14,327 nt of DNA from Microbacterium sp. p3-SID336 (GCF_025143365.1 NZ_JALXPE010000082.1:1-14327), one strand, 5' to 3'; counted from the stretch's first letter, positions 1 to 8,073 are shown. Notes: generated by a model not told the origin, from the sequence alone. Translations and numbers: made by a program.

Positions 1-1723
1 TCACGTTTCCGGTATTCGTCACCAAGAACGAGTACGTCACCGTCTGACCCACCACGAACGAAGAAGGATCAGACGGGCTCGCGGACTTCAAGATGCTCAG
101 GGCAGGCGCGGCCTGGAGAGGCGTGGACGTACTCGACGGTTCGGACGTCAACCCTTGGCCGTCAGGTGTCGTCCCGCTGGCCGTCGCGGTATTGGCCACG
201 ATCCCGGCATCGACATCTGCTTGTGTGATCACATACGGCGATTCGGCCGTGCAGGTCTGGGTGGCAGCGCCCGCGAGGGTCGGCTGCGGACAGATCACCG
301 TACCGATCTTGGCGTCGGCGACCGAGATCCCTGCCAGCTCGACGGCGCCGGTGTTCGTCACGTCGAAGGTGTACTGGATGGTGTCACCGGCGTCGACCAG
401 GCCGTCGGAGTTGGCATCAACGGGTGTCGCGGCGTGCTTCACCAACGAGATCCCCGTGGGACCAGCGGTGGAGGTCGACGAGTTGTTGCCGGGCACCGGA
501 TCCTGCTCGTTCGGCGTGACCGACGCAGTATTCTGAACCACGGTGGTCGTTCCGGCAGGCACCGTCGCAGTGACGGTGTATGTCACACTGGCGCCGACCG
601 GCGTGACACCCCCGACGCAGCGCACGATGTTACCCAAAACGGAGCACGCCGCGTCAGGGCTCGCGACATTCGTCAATGGCGATGGCACCGTGTCGTTCAT
701 GACGAAGCCGCTGGATACCCCGGGCCCGTTGTTGGTGACGGTGAGATTGTAGGTAATGGTGCCGCCATCCGGCGAGAATCCTGCAGGACCTGTCTTCACG
801 ATCGAAAGATCGGTTGGCAGGCCCGCGGAAGCAGCTCCATCGTTCGCAAAACTCGACGGTCCGTCACTGACGGCGATGAGCGTGAACGTGGGCGTGCCGG
901 CCGGGTTCGCGAGCGCGAACTGATAGACGGTCCCTGTGTCGTTCGCGGAGAAGCCGAGATTACCGTTGCCGAAAGTCCAGGCGGCACCGAACGCAGACTC
1001 CGCTGTGACTCCGGCCGGCGCAGGGAACTTGGTTACGACGCCGGTCGTCGGGTCTGTACGCACGATCAGCGGTCCGCTTCCCGCCCCGTCGCTGATACCC
1101 CAGAGAAAGCCTTGGGCATACGTCCAGTCGGAGACGTTGGTCGGCTGGCTCAGGGTGATCGTCCGTGCCACGGCACCCGTCGCGGGATCGCGAACGATGG
1201 CTGTTGAGGTGGTGGAACTGGTCGTGTAAAGCAGCCCGTCGCTACCGAAACCACCAACGTTCTGCGTGGCCGTCGTGGCCGTTCCGACCCGGGTTGTCAC
1301 ACCCCCCTGACCGACGCGGACGAGCGAGCCCACCGGGTAGGCGGCATTCGTCGATGTGACGACCACTCCGTACAAGTAGTTGTCGGCCTGGTTGTACGAG
1401 ATCGCGTTGTACGTGATCCCCGCAGGCGGACCCTCCGGAGTGAACACGACAGTCCCAGTGGAGTTCGTGACCGCACGGTAGAGCTGAGTGGGCGATCCCT
1501 GGGCGACGAAGACGAGCGGGGTGGCTGCGTCGAACGGATCGCCGGGCGCCGCGTGTGCGGCAGTTGTCGGCACCATGACAGCAGCGAGGAGAAGCGTCAG
1601 CAGGGTGAGGACAGCCCACGGCTTACGCCGCGTCAAAGCAAGGCGGACATCAGTCGCCGATCCCGTGGTCCGACGACGTGGTCGACCCAAGGCGTGCTGG
1701 AAGACATGGACGGAGTTCAACAT
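1..1723 (-). CDS. Secreted DUF11-repeat surface protein, N-terminal part (C-terminus outside window)
   Basis: An open frame runs from the ATG at 1723 to the window edge without a stop, giving 574 visible residues. The start is supported by GGGAG five bases upstream. The N-terminus is a long basic region (RRR near 16-18, RRK near 32-34), then a hydrophobic core and an AHA cleavage site near residue 58, so Sec export is expected. Residues about 60-300 resemble the DUF6923-type propeller-like module placed before DUF11 repeats. Three DUF11/DUF7507-like beta-sandwich repeats follow, starting near residues 305, 423 and 541; each opens like LSIVKTG or ISLVKHA and has a VTNTG or VTNNG motif. The second carries an acidic DANSDGLVDAGD loop that could bind calcium. 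Family knowledge suggests a cell-wall or adhesin-like protein; a C-terminal anchor would lie outside the window. Wobble positions are less GC-rich than in neighbouring genes, which hints at separate ancestry. Exact role unknown. Confidence 0.88.
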   Translation of the reverse strand, partial: MLNSVHVFQHALGRPRRRTTGSATDVRLALTRRKPWAVLTLLTLLLAAVMVPTTAAHAAPGDPFDAATPLVFVAQGSPTQLYRAVTNSTGTVVFTPEGPPAGITYNAISYNQADNYLYGVVVTSTNAAYPVGSLVRVGQGGVTTRVGTATTATQNVGGFGSDGLLYTTSSTTSTAIVRDPATGAVARTITLSQPTNVSDWTYAQGFLWGISDGAGSGPLIVRTDPTTGVVTKFPAPAGVTAESAFGAAWTFGNGNLGFSANDTGTVYQFALANPAGTPTFTLIAVSDGPSSFANDGAASAGLPTDLSIVKTGPAGFSPDGGTITYNLTVTNNGPGVSSGFVMNDTVPSPLTNVASPDAACSVLGNIVRCVGGVTPVGASVTYTVTATVPAGTTTVVQNTASVTPNEQDPVPGNNSSTSTAGPTGISLVKHAATPVDANSDGLVDAGDTIQYTFDVTNTGAVELAGISVADAKIGTVICPQPTLAGAATQTCTAESPYVITQADVDAGIVANTATASGTTPDGQGLTSEPSSTSTPLQAAPALSILKSASPSDPSSFVVGQTVTYSFLVTNTGNV

Positions 1724-1829
1724 GAACACTCCCGTGTGGTGCGCAGCCGTCCCGCCAGCCAGGCTGAGGTGTGAAATTAGTCGCTCAGCGTTCACCACCA
1801 TCGGTGACCGCATGCCGAGCGTAGCGCAT

Positions 1830-1861
1830 GTAATATTACTTGCATACTAGTATTCGGTAAT
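1830..1861 (-). promoter_or_regulatory. Putative promoter/operator of the surface-protein gene, with two 10-bp palindromes
   Basis: This is the most AT-rich stretch of the window. GTAATATTAC (1830-1839) and ATACTAGTAT (1844-1853) are each perfect 10-bp palindromes, separated by TTGC. Read leftward, TAATAT (1838-1833) is a good -10 hexamer, with a weak -35 TTACCG (1860-1855) at 16-bp spacing. Transcription would start near 1826, leaving an untranslated leader of about 100 bases before the ATG at 1723. Because the -10 palindrome reads TAATAT on both strands, rightward initiation is also possible. The palindromes look like binding sites for a dimeric regulator, but no regulator is encoded here. 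Confidence 0.45.
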
Positions 1862-1949
1862 CGTTTATCGACGCCGCCAAGCCGCCGGCAAGGCCAGGTG
1901 CAACCGGTACCGCAAAGCTCGTCCCGGCGATCGAGCCGCCCTTGAGTGA

Positions 1950-2150
1950 GCCCTGTACTGCGCAGACGGCCCCGCTCTCTACGGGACGGCAGGCTCCGAT
2001 CCGGCACGGCTCGTCACCCTGATCCCGGAGTCAGAGCGCCGGTCTCTGACCGAGATCCCGCTCGCGGCCTCGGGGCCGTGGGACGACGCGCCCCGCGCAG
2101 ACATGCGGCGGGATCGCCGCAACGGAAGCCAAAGCGGTCAGCAGCGAGGC
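1950..2150 (+). pseudogene. Possible remnant of a protein-coding gene
   Basis: Directly after an in-frame TGA at 1947, one rightward frame translates into protein-like sequence containing LVTLIPESERRSLTEIPLA and SGPWDDAPRA, with strongly GC-rich third codon positions over roughly 50 codons. No ATG, GTG or ribosome-binding site lies at its left end, and the frame then runs antisense into leuS with lower-quality composition. The same frame just left of the TGA also ends in basic, protein-like sequence (RYRKARPGDRAALE). This is consistent with a decayed gene, but composition alone in GC-rich DNA can mislead. I recognise no family. Confidence 0.25.
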
Positions 2151-2184
2151 ATGACGCCACCGACACCCCTGACGCTGTGCCGCT

Positions 2185-2210
2185 GCTCCGCCCCACTGGG
2201 GTGGCGGAGC
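2185..2210 (-). terminator. Probable terminator hairpin after leuS
   Basis: GCTCCGCC (2185-2192) and GGCGGAGC (2203-2210) form a perfect 8-bp stem around a 10-base loop, about 50 bases past the leuS stop. No U-tract follows on the leftward strand, so this would be an I-shaped actinobacterial terminator or a 3'-end stabilising hairpin rather than a classical intrinsic terminator. Confidence 0.5.
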
Positions 2211-2258
2211 ACCGGCTCGCTCCTCCCCCCTCACGGGCGGCGGAGAGCGCCTCCGTCC

Positions 2259-4850
2259 TCAGCCCTTGACGACGATGCTCACGATCTTGGGCGCCCTCAC
2301 GACGACCTTCACGATCTCGCGGTCGCCGAGGGAGCGGATGACCCGCTCGTCGGCGCGGGCGAGGGCTTCGAGCTCCGCTTCGCCGATGCGGGCGGGCACC
2401 TCGAGCTGCGCGCGGACCTTGCCGCCGATCTGCACGACCGCCGTGACCGTGTCCTCCACGAGCAGCGCGGGGTCGGCCGAGCGCCAGGTGACCAGGCCGA
2501 CCGAGGGCTCATGCCCGAGCATCTCCCACATCTCCTCCGCCGTGTGCGGGGCGATCAGGTCGAGCATGACGGCGATGGTCTCCGCGGCCTCGCGGACCGC
2601 GGGATCGGCGGCACCGGCCGCGCCGTCGATGGTCTTGCGCGTGACGTTGACCAGTTCCATCAGCCGCGCCACGAGCACGTTGAACTTGGTCTGCTCGACC
2701 AGCGCAGGCGCCTCGGCGAGCAGCTTGTGCGTGGCGCGGCGCAGGGCGAGATCGCCGCCGTCGAACACGACGTCGACCGGGCTCGACACCTCGTGTGCGA
2801 TGCGCAGCGCGCGGGACAGGAACTTGTGGGCGCCGGTCATCGACACGTCCGCCCAGTCCTTATCGTCCTCCACCGGGCCGGAGAAGGCCAGGCCGACGCG
2901 CACGGCGTCGGCGCCGTGCGCTCCGAGCTCCTCCTCGAACAGCACCAGGTTGCCCTTGCTCTTCGACATCTTGTTGCCGTTGAGGATGACCATGCCCTGG
3001 TTGATGAGGTTCGAGAAGGGCTCGGTGAAGTCGATCAGCCCCATGTCGAACAGCACCTTGGTGATGAAGCGCGCGTACAGCAGGTGCAGGATCGCGTGCT
3101 CCACGCCGCCGATGTAGGAGTCGACGGGAGCCCAACGGTCGGCCTGCGCGGGGTCGAAGGCGACCGTGTCGCTCTGCGGCGACAGGAACCGCAGGAAGTA
3201 CCACGAGCTGTCCACGAAGGTGTCCATGGTGTCGGGGTCGCGCAGTACAGGGTCGCCGGTCTCCGGGTCGGTGGTGCGCACCCAGCTCTCCGCGCCACCG
3301 AGGGGCGACGTGCCCTTCGGCGACAGGTCGAGACCCTCGACGCTGGGCAGCTTCACGGGTAGCTGCTCCTCGGACACCGGGATGATCCGGCCGTCCTCGG
3401 CGTGCAGCATCGGGATCGGGGTCCCCCAGAAGCGCTGGCGCGAGATCAGCCAGTCGCGCAGCCGGTAGTTCTTCGCCGCACGGCCGGTGCCGGAGGCCTC
3501 GAGCTGCTCGATCGCGCGGGCGATCGCGTTCCGCTTCGACAGCCCGTTCAGCGCGCCGGAGTTGATCATCCGACCCTCGCCCGTGAGGGCGATCCCGGTC
3601 GTCGCGGGATGCTGCTCGTCGAGCGTGGCACCGGCGTCGATCGGCACGCCGTCCTCGTCGACCTCGATCACCGGCATGGCGCCCGTGATCGGTGCCGTCG
3701 TGTCGACCACGACCTTCACCGGCAGGTCGAACGCGCGCGCGAAGTCGAGGTCGCGCTGGTCATGGGCGGGCACCGCCATCACGGCGCCGTGTCCGTAGTC
3801 GGCCAGCACGTAGTCGGCGGCCCACACCGGCAGCCTCTCGCCGTTCACCGGGTTGATCGCGTAGCGCTCCAGGAACACACCCGTCTTCGGACGGTCCGTG
3901 GCCTGCCGGTCGATGTCGCTCTCCTTCTGCACCTGCTCCAGGTACGCCTGGAACCGCTGCCGCACCTCGATGGGTGCCTCGGCGGCGAGCTCGGACGCCA
4001 GGTCGGAGTCGGGCGCGACCACGAAGAACGTGGCGCCGTGCAGCGTGTCAGGACGGGTGGAGAACACGGTCACGGGCTCGGCGCGACCCTCGATCACGAA
4101 GTCGACGTCGGCACCGACCGAGCGACCGATCCAGTTGCGCTGCATCTGCAGCACCTTGTGCGGCCAGAACCCCTCCAGCTGGTTCAGGTCGTCGAGCAGG
4201 CGGTCGGCGTAATCGGTGATGCGGAAGTACCACTGGGTGAGCTTCTTCTTCACGACCTCCGCGCCGCAGCGCTCGCACCGGCCGTCGATGACCTGCTCGT
4301 TGGCCAGCACGGTCTGATCGTTCGGGCACCAGTTCACCGGGCTCTTCTTGCGATACGCCAGGCCGCGCTCGTATAGCTTCAGGAACAGCCACTGGTTCCA
4401 GCGGTAGTACTCCGGGTCGGAGGTGTGCAGCACGCGGCTCCAGTCGAAGGAGACGCCGTACGTCTGGAACGCCTTCTTCTGCTGGGCGATGTTCTGATAG
4501 GTCCACTCGCGCGGGTCGGCTCCGCGCCGGATCGCGGCGTTCTCGGCGGGAAGGCCGAACGAGTCCCAGCCGATCGGGTTCAGGACGTTGTGACCGCGGT
4601 GCCGCCAGAAGCGCGCCACGATGTCCGAGTACAGGTAGTTCTCGGCGTGCCCCATGTGCAGGTCGCCCGACGGGTACGGGAACATCGCCAGCACGTACCG
4701 GCGGGGGCGGGTGTCGTCGTCGCCGCCCGTGAGGAACGTCTCGTGCTCCGCCCAGTACTTCTGCCATTTGGCCTGGATGTCGTGCGCCGAGGAGGTCTCC
4801 TCGTCGGCGGGAGCGGTGGACAGCTTCTCAGACAACGAACGCACGACCAA
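2259..4850 (-). CDS. leuS: Leucyl-tRNA synthetase
   Basis: This class Ia aminoacyl-tRNA synthetase charges tRNA-Leu with leucine in the cytoplasm. The 863-residue product matches the usual bacterial length of about 860. The HIGH-type signature is present as HMGH (65-68) after FPYPSGDL, and KMSKS lies at 627-631. Between them are the CP1 editing insertion, a Cys-containing zinc-region segment (NWCPND and CERC) and the catalytic-domain motif [14 protein letters not shown]. The C-terminal part corresponds to the anticodon-binding domain and tail. The listed start is a TTG with no Shine-Dalgarno sequence, only a pyrimidine-rich stretch upstream. An in-frame GTG at 4844 and TTG at 4835 are alternatives; the conserved sequence begins near DIQAKW. 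The gene starts 18 bases after the pabB stop and is probably cotranscribed with it. Identification is certain; only the exact start is open. Confidence 0.97.
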   Translation of the reverse strand: MVVRSLSEKLSTAPADEETSSAHDIQAKWQKYWAEHETFLTGGDDDTRPRRYVLAMFPYPSGDLHMGHAENYLYSDIVARFWRHRGHNVLNPIGWDSFGLPAENAAIRRGADPREWTYQNIAQQKKAFQTYGVSFDWSRVLHTSDPEYYRWNQWLFLKLYERGLAYRKKSPVNWCPNDQTVLANEQVIDGRCERCGAEVVKKKLTQWYFRITDYADRLLDDLNQLEGFWPHKVLQMQRNWIGRSVGADVDFVIEGRAEPVTVFSTRPDTLHGATFFVVAPDSDLASELAAEAPIEVRQRFQAYLEQVQKESDIDRQATDRPKTGVFLERYAINPVNGERLPVWAADYVLADYGHGAVMAVPAHDQRDLDFARAFDLPVKVVVDTTAPITGAMPVIEVDEDGVPIDAGATLDEQHPATTGIALTGEGRMINSGALNGLSKRNAIARAIEQLEASGTGRAAKNYRLRDWLISRQRFWGTPIPMLHAEDGRIIPVSEEQLPVKLPSVEGLDLSPKGTSPLGGAESWVRTTDPETGDPVLRDPDTMDTFVDSSWYFLRFLSPQSDTVAFDPAQADRWAPVDSYIGGVEHAILHLLYARFITKVLFDMGLIDFTEPFSNLINQGMVILNGNKMSKSKGNLVLFEEELGAHGADAVRVGLAFSGPVEDDKDWADVSMTGAHKFLSRALRIAHEVSSPVDVVFDGGDLALRRATHKLLAEAPALVEQTKFNVLVARLMELVNVTRKTIDGAAGAADPAVREAAETIAVMLDLIAPHTAEEMWEMLGHEPSVGLVTWRSADPALLVEDTVTAVVQIGGKVRAQLEVPARIGEAELEALARADERVIRSLGDREIVKVVVRAPKIVSIVVKG

Positions 4851-4868
4851 TCTGAAGGAAGAAAAGGA

Positions 4869-6329
4869 TCAGTTCAGGATATCGGAACGCCAGGCCACGG
4901 GCAGTTCCGCCCCCAGGGCCGCCAGGGGCGCACGGGCCTTGGTCGCGACCTCGGCGACCTCGGCCGCGGCCACCGACCGCCACGTGATGCCACCCCCGGC
5001 ACCGACCGCCGCCTCCTCACCGTCGATCACGATGCTGCGGATGACCATCGCGAGGTCGACCGTGCCGTCGAGGCCGACGTGGCCGAAGCAGCCGGCGTAC
5101 ACGCCTCTCGCTCCACCCTCCAGCTCGTGCAGCCGGGTCATGGCCGACAGCTTCGGCGCCCCCGTCATGCTGCCGGCCGGGAACGCGGCCGTCAGCAGGG
5201 CGTCGAGCGTGGTGCCGGGTGCTGCCGTGCCGCTCACCGTGCTCACGAGCTGATGCACTGCGGGGTAGCTCTCCACCTGCCACAGCCCGTCCACGCGGAT
5301 CGACCCCGGGACGCACACCTGCGAGAGGTCGTTGCGCATGAGGTCGACGATCATCACGTTCTCCGCCCGCTCTTTGACATCGCGCGCGAGCTCGTCGGCC
5401 AGGGCGGCGTCCGCGGCCGCATCGGCGCCGCGCGGTCGTGTGCCCTTGATCGGACGGGTGCGGATCACACCGCCCTCGGCGTGCAGGAACTGTTCGGGGC
5501 TGGCGCTGAGCAGCGTCCGCCCGCCGATGCGGAGGAACCCACCGTGATGCGCGGGTGTCGCCGCCCGAAGCCTCCGGTAGACCTCCACCCCATCGTGACC
5601 TCCCGGCACGGTGAACCGGGTCGTGAGGCACAGCTGATAGGCGATGCCGGCGCGGATGAGCTCGCGGCAGCGCTCGATGAGCGCCGCATATGCCGCGGGA
5701 CTGTGGCGCGCGTGCACACGGGGACTGCTCGCGAAGCCCTCGGCGACAGGTACTTCGGCGACAGACCCTTCGGCGGCAGCCCCTTCGGCGGCAGCCCCTT
5801 CGGCGGCAGGCCCTTCGGCAGCAGCCCCCTCGGCGGCGCCCTCGGCGGCAGCCCCCTCGGCGGCAGGCCCTTCGGCAGCAGCCCCGTCGGCGGCAGGTCC
5901 TTCGGCGGCCGCGACGAGGTCGTCAGCCCAGCGGTCCGCGTCGCCGGTGCGCCCCAGCGGGTCCAGCGCCCACAGGCGCCGCGTCGCGTGGTCGTACGCC
6001 AGGGCCTGCGTAACCCGCAGCCAGCTCTCCCCCGCGGCACCATCCGCGGCGACCGGCGCCCCGGCCGCCGCTGCTCCCGTCTCGTAGTCGCACCACCCGA
6101 CCCAGCCGCCGCGGAACGGCGGGAGCTCCGGCGCGGGCGCAGCGGCGTCGAGCCGCACGTGCCCCGGCCGCGACGCGGGCACGCCCGTGCCAAGCACGCT
6201 CCACCCGGTCGTCGCATCGTCGCCCGCATCCAGCCAGAACACCTCATCGTGCCGGGCGGCGAGCACCGCGAACAGCCGCGCGGGCGACACCGCGGACGGC
6301 AGCGCTCGGGGGGCGAGGGGGTCGGGCAC
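4869..6329 (-). CDS. pabB: Aminodeoxychorismate synthase component I (PabB-type chorismate-binding enzyme)
   Basis: The product (486 aa) converts chorismate to 4-amino-4-deoxychorismate for p-aminobenzoate and folate synthesis, normally with the glutamine amidotransferase PabA, which is not in this window. The C-terminal half shows the chorismate-binding fold: RPIKGTRPRG at 292-301, ERAENVMIVDLMRNDL, FPAGSMTGAPK and a GAGGGI segment. PIKGT rather than PIAGT marks PabB over TrpE; its Lys295 matches the lysine that forms a covalent intermediate in E. coli PabB. The N-terminal half is a shorter, divergent TrpE/PabB N-terminal domain. Residues 140-198 between them are an Ala-Glu-Gly-Pro repeat, absent from typical PabB and probably a flexible linker. 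The start is GTG with no spaced ribosome-binding site; TAGGCT lies six bases upstream, suggesting a leaderless mRNA. A chorismate-using relative such as a salicylate or isochorismate synthase is less likely because of PIKGT. Confidence 0.92.
   Translation of the reverse strand: MPDPLAPRALPSAVSPARLFAVLAARHDEVFWLDAGDDATTGWSVLGTGVPASRPGHVRLDAAAPAPELPPFRGGWVGWCDYETGAAAAGAPVAADGAAGESWLRVTQALAYDHATRRLWALDPLGRTGDADRWADDLVAAAEGPAADGAAAEGPAAEGAAAEGAAEGAAAEGPAAEGAAAEGAAAEGSVAEVPVAEGFASSPRVHARHSPAAYAALIERCRELIRAGIAYQLCLTTRFTVPGGHDGVEVYRRLRAATPAHHGGFLRIGGRTLLSASPEQFLHAEGGVIRTRPIKGTRPRGADAAADAALADELARDVKERAENVMIVDLMRNDLSQVCVPGSIRVDGLWQVESYPAVHQLVSTVSGTAAPGTTLDALLTAAFPAGSMTGAPKLSAMTRLHELEGGARGVYAGCFGHVGLDGTVDLAMVIRSIVIDGEEAAVGAGGGITWRSVAAAEVAEVATKARAPLAALGAELPVAWRSDILN
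5736..5912 (-). repeat. 15-bp tandem repeat encoding the AAEGx linker of PabB
   Basis: About a dozen imperfect 15-bp units, with at least one 12-bp unit, follow each other within pabB. Read rightward, the core of each unit is close to CCTTCGGCGGCAGCC. In the gene frame they encode AAEGP, AAEGA and ADGAA-type pentapeptides, PabB residues 140-198. Unit lengths are multiples of three, so copy-number changes would keep the frame. The units also stay open in other frames, which creates long spurious antisense ORFs across this region. Confidence 0.85.
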
Positions 6330-6335
6330 CTTTCC

Positions 6336-6341
6336 AGCCTA
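6336..6341 (-). promoter_or_regulatory. -10 box for a leaderless pabB transcript
   Basis: Read leftward, TAGGCT is followed by exactly six bases and then the GTG start of pabB at 6329. This TANNNT-N6-start arrangement places the transcription start at the first base of the start codon. The same TAGGCT-N6-start occurs before two other genes in the window. No recognisable -35 element is present. Confidence 0.6.
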
Positions 6342-6358
6342 GGACCGGGGCGCTCCCG

Positions 6359-6364
6359 TATTCT
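6359..6364 (+). promoter_or_regulatory. -10 box for a leaderless dedA-family transcript
   Basis: TATTCT lies six bases before the GTG at 6371, again predicting that transcription starts at the start codon. It faces the pabB -10 box (6336-6341) with 17 bp between them, so each hexamer occupies the -35 position of the opposite promoter. Confidence 0.6.
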
Positions 6365-6370
6365 CATGGG

Positions 6371-7042
6371 GTGGACGACCTCCTGCTCTGGCTCCTCGAC
6401 ACCGTGCAGTCGATCGATCCCGTCACGCGCACTCTGGTCGCAGGCCTCGCCGTGATGCTGGAGACCAGCATCCTCATCGGCCTGATCGTCCCCGGCGATA
6501 CCGTCGTCATCATCGCGTCCATGGGGGTCGCCTCCCCGGTCGAGGGCATCGCGATGGGCCTCGCCGTCGTGGTCGGCGCCCTGATCGGCGAGAGCATCGG
6601 CTTCTGGCTCGGACGATGGCTCGGCCCGCACATCCGCGCCTCCTGGCTCGGGCGGCGGATCGGCGAGCACAACTGGGTCCGCGCGGAGAACTATCTCGCC
6701 CGGCGCGGCGGTATCGCGATCTTCCTCTCCCGCTTCCTTCCCGTCCTGCACTCGCTCGTGCCGCTCACGGTCGGCATGAGCGAGTACCCGTATCGGCGGT
6801 TCCTGGCCTGGACCACGCCCGCATGCATCCTGTGGGCGTCGGCGTATGTGAGCGTCACGTCGCTCGCGGCGGGGAGCTTCCGCGAGCTCGTCGATCGGGT
6901 GCACTTCGCGGGATACATCTTCGTGGGCGTGATCGCCCTCTTCCTGGTCCTCATCTACTTCGGCAAGAAGCTGCTGCACCGCCTGGAGGCGCGTCATCTG
7001 GAGGTTCCGGCGGCGGATGCCGACGCCGACGTGAAAGACTGA
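6371..7042 (+). CDS. DedA-family (SNARE-associated/VTT domain) integral membrane protein
   Basis: This 223-residue protein matches the DedA family in length and layout. The N-terminal re-entrant region carries the conserved acidic and Pro-Gly pattern (ETSILIGLIVPGD, residues 31-43). A second block reads FLSRFLPVLHSLVPLTVGMS (118-137), matching the family RF.P pattern but with Leu-His where many members have an Arg. At least four hydrophobic stretches are evident, and the tail (FGKKLLHRLEARH onward) is basic and then acidic. DedA proteins include undecaprenyl-phosphate and phospholipid translocases and affect membrane potential and drug resistance; the substrate here cannot be read from sequence. 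The start is GTG without a Shine-Dalgarno sequence, consistent with a leaderless message. It leads a tightly packed trio with an APP1-type phosphatase and a conserved protein. Confidence 0.92.
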   Translation: MDDLLLWLLDTVQSIDPVTRTLVAGLAVMLETSILIGLIVPGDTVVIIASMGVASPVEGIAMGLAVVVGALIGESIGFWLGRWLGPHIRASWLGRRIGEHNWVRAENYLARRGGIAIFLSRFLPVLHSLVPLTVGMSEYPYRRFLAWTTPACILWASAYVSVTSLAAGSFRELVDRVHFAGYIFVGVIALFLVLIYFGKKLLHRLEARHLEVPAADADADVKD

Positions 7043-7046
7043 GGCA

Positions 7047-8072
7047 ATGGCCTCCCCCCACCCGGCGCCCAGGATCCACTGGTTCGCGCGGCTCGAACAT
7101 CGCCTCCATGTGTGGCGTGAGGGCCGAGCGCGCCGACGCGGGCGCAGCGCGACCGTGCTGCCGTTCCCCGGCTACGGCGGGCCCGGATGGGTGCGCGTGC
7201 TCGGCAGGGTCCTGATCGTGCCGCCCCAGCGGAACAACCGCGACGGCGAGCCCGCGAGCATCCGCGGCTGGCGCAGCTTCGTCGGCATCCCGGTCGGGTT
7301 CGCGTCCGTGAGCGTGCAGGTGGGCGACAGCACGCATCGGGTGGTCGCCGATCGCGGCGGCGTGGTCGACGCCGTGATCCGCGCAGAGCTGGAGCCGGGC
7401 TGGCAGACGTTCACGATCTCGGCCGAGGGCCAGGAGCCGGTCGAGGCACGAGCTTTCATCGTGGCGGAGAGCACCCGGTTCGGCGTGGTCTCCGATGTGG
7501 ACGACACCGTCATGGTGACCGCGCTTCCCCGCCCGTTCATCGCCTTCTGGAACTCGTTCGTGGTGGATGAACACGCCCGCATCCCCGTCCCCGGCATGGC
7601 GGTGCTGCTCGATCAGCTGCTGCGACAGCACCCCGGCGCGCCGATGGTGTACCTGTCGACCGGCGCGTGGAACGTCGCGCCGACCCTCTCCCGCTTCCTC
7701 GGCCGGCATCTGTTCCCCGCGGGGTCACTCCTGCTCACCGATTGGGGCCCCACGCACGACCGCTGGTTCCGCAGCGGTCGGGAGCACAAGCTGACCAACC
7801 TGCGGCGCCTCGCTGCGGAGTTCCCTGAGGTGAAGTGGCTCCTGATCGGCGACGACGGCCAGCACGACGAGGCCATCTACACGCAGTTCCAGGAGGAGCA
7901 CCCCGACGCGGTCGCCGGTGTGGCCATCCGTCGTCTGCTTCCGGCCGAGGCCGTGCTGGCCGGTGGCCGCGCCGAGATGGAGTCGCACGAGGCCGATGTG
8001 GTGCCGTGGGTGAGCGCGGAGGACGGCGCCGGTCTGCACGACAAGCTCAGCGACGTGGGCATCCTGCACTGA
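7047..8072 (+). CDS. APP1/DUF2183-family HAD-like phosphatase (putative phosphatidate phosphatase)
   Basis: The 341-residue product has the HAD-type nucleophile motif DVDDT at residues 150-154 within FGVVSDVDDTVMVTALPRP, which characterises the APP1 catalytic domain (DUF2183). Further family features are YLSTGAWN (motif II region), a basic segment DRWFRSGREHKLTNL, and LLIGDDGQHDEAIY near 265-278 as the acidic metal-binding motif. The first 140 residues are basic and beta-rich, as in bacterial members. Yeast App1 dephosphorylates phosphatidate; bacterial members are assumed to act on phospholipid phosphates, but their substrates are largely unproven. There is no signal peptide. The ATG lies four bases after the dedA stop, so translation is probably coupled, and the pairing supports a membrane-lipid role. 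The family call is strong; the substrate is inferred. Confidence 0.9.
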   Translation: MASPHPAPRIHWFARLEHRLHVWREGRARRRGRSATVLPFPGYGGPGWVRVLGRVLIVPPQRNNRDGEPASIRGWRSFVGIPVGFASVSVQVGDSTHRVVADRGGVVDAVIRAELEPGWQTFTISAEGQEPVEARAFIVAESTRFGVVSDVDDTVMVTALPRPFIAFWNSFVVDEHARIPVPGMAVLLDQLLRQHPGAPMVYLSTGAWNVAPTLSRFLGRHLFPAGSLLLTDWGPTHDRWFRSGREHKLTNLRRLAAEFPEVKWLLIGDDGQHDEAIYTQFQEEHPDAVAGVAIRRLLPAEAVLAGGRAEMESHEADVVPWVSAEDGAGLHDKLSDVGILH

Positions 8073-8073
8073 C

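Larger units (their letters stand above)
1724..2258. other. Long intergenic region without a confident gene
   Basis: This 535-bp gap separates the surface-protein start from the leuS stop. It holds the AT-rich promoter with twin palindromes (about 1830-1861), a stretch at 1950-2150 that looks like coding DNA in one rightward frame but lacks a plausible start, and a GC hairpin at 2185-2210. Short open frames on both strands are Arg/Pro-rich, have no ribosome-binding site and look like GC-driven artefacts. Confidence 0.6.

Noticed and set aside
155..1207. A 350-residue rightward open frame in the first kilobase
   Set aside because: It is antisense to the DUF11-type surface protein, whose leftward frame gives clear domain sequence, a signal peptide and a ribosome-binding site.
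5736..5912. Possible CRISPR-like or satellite array
   Set aside because: Units are only 15 bp, directly adjacent without unique spacers, and encode an in-frame linker in pabB.
2103..6455. Long rightward open frames across leuS and pabB
   Set aside because: They are antisense shadows of two clearly identified genes. Their translations are Arg/Gly/Val-rich and low in complexity, and GC-rich codon bias keeps the opposite frames open.
5465..6997. A 510-residue leftward open frame spanning the pabB/dedA spacer
   Set aside because: It overlaps the DedA-family gene antisense and pabB in another frame, and stays open because of GC bias and the 15-bp repeats. It has no recognisable domain.
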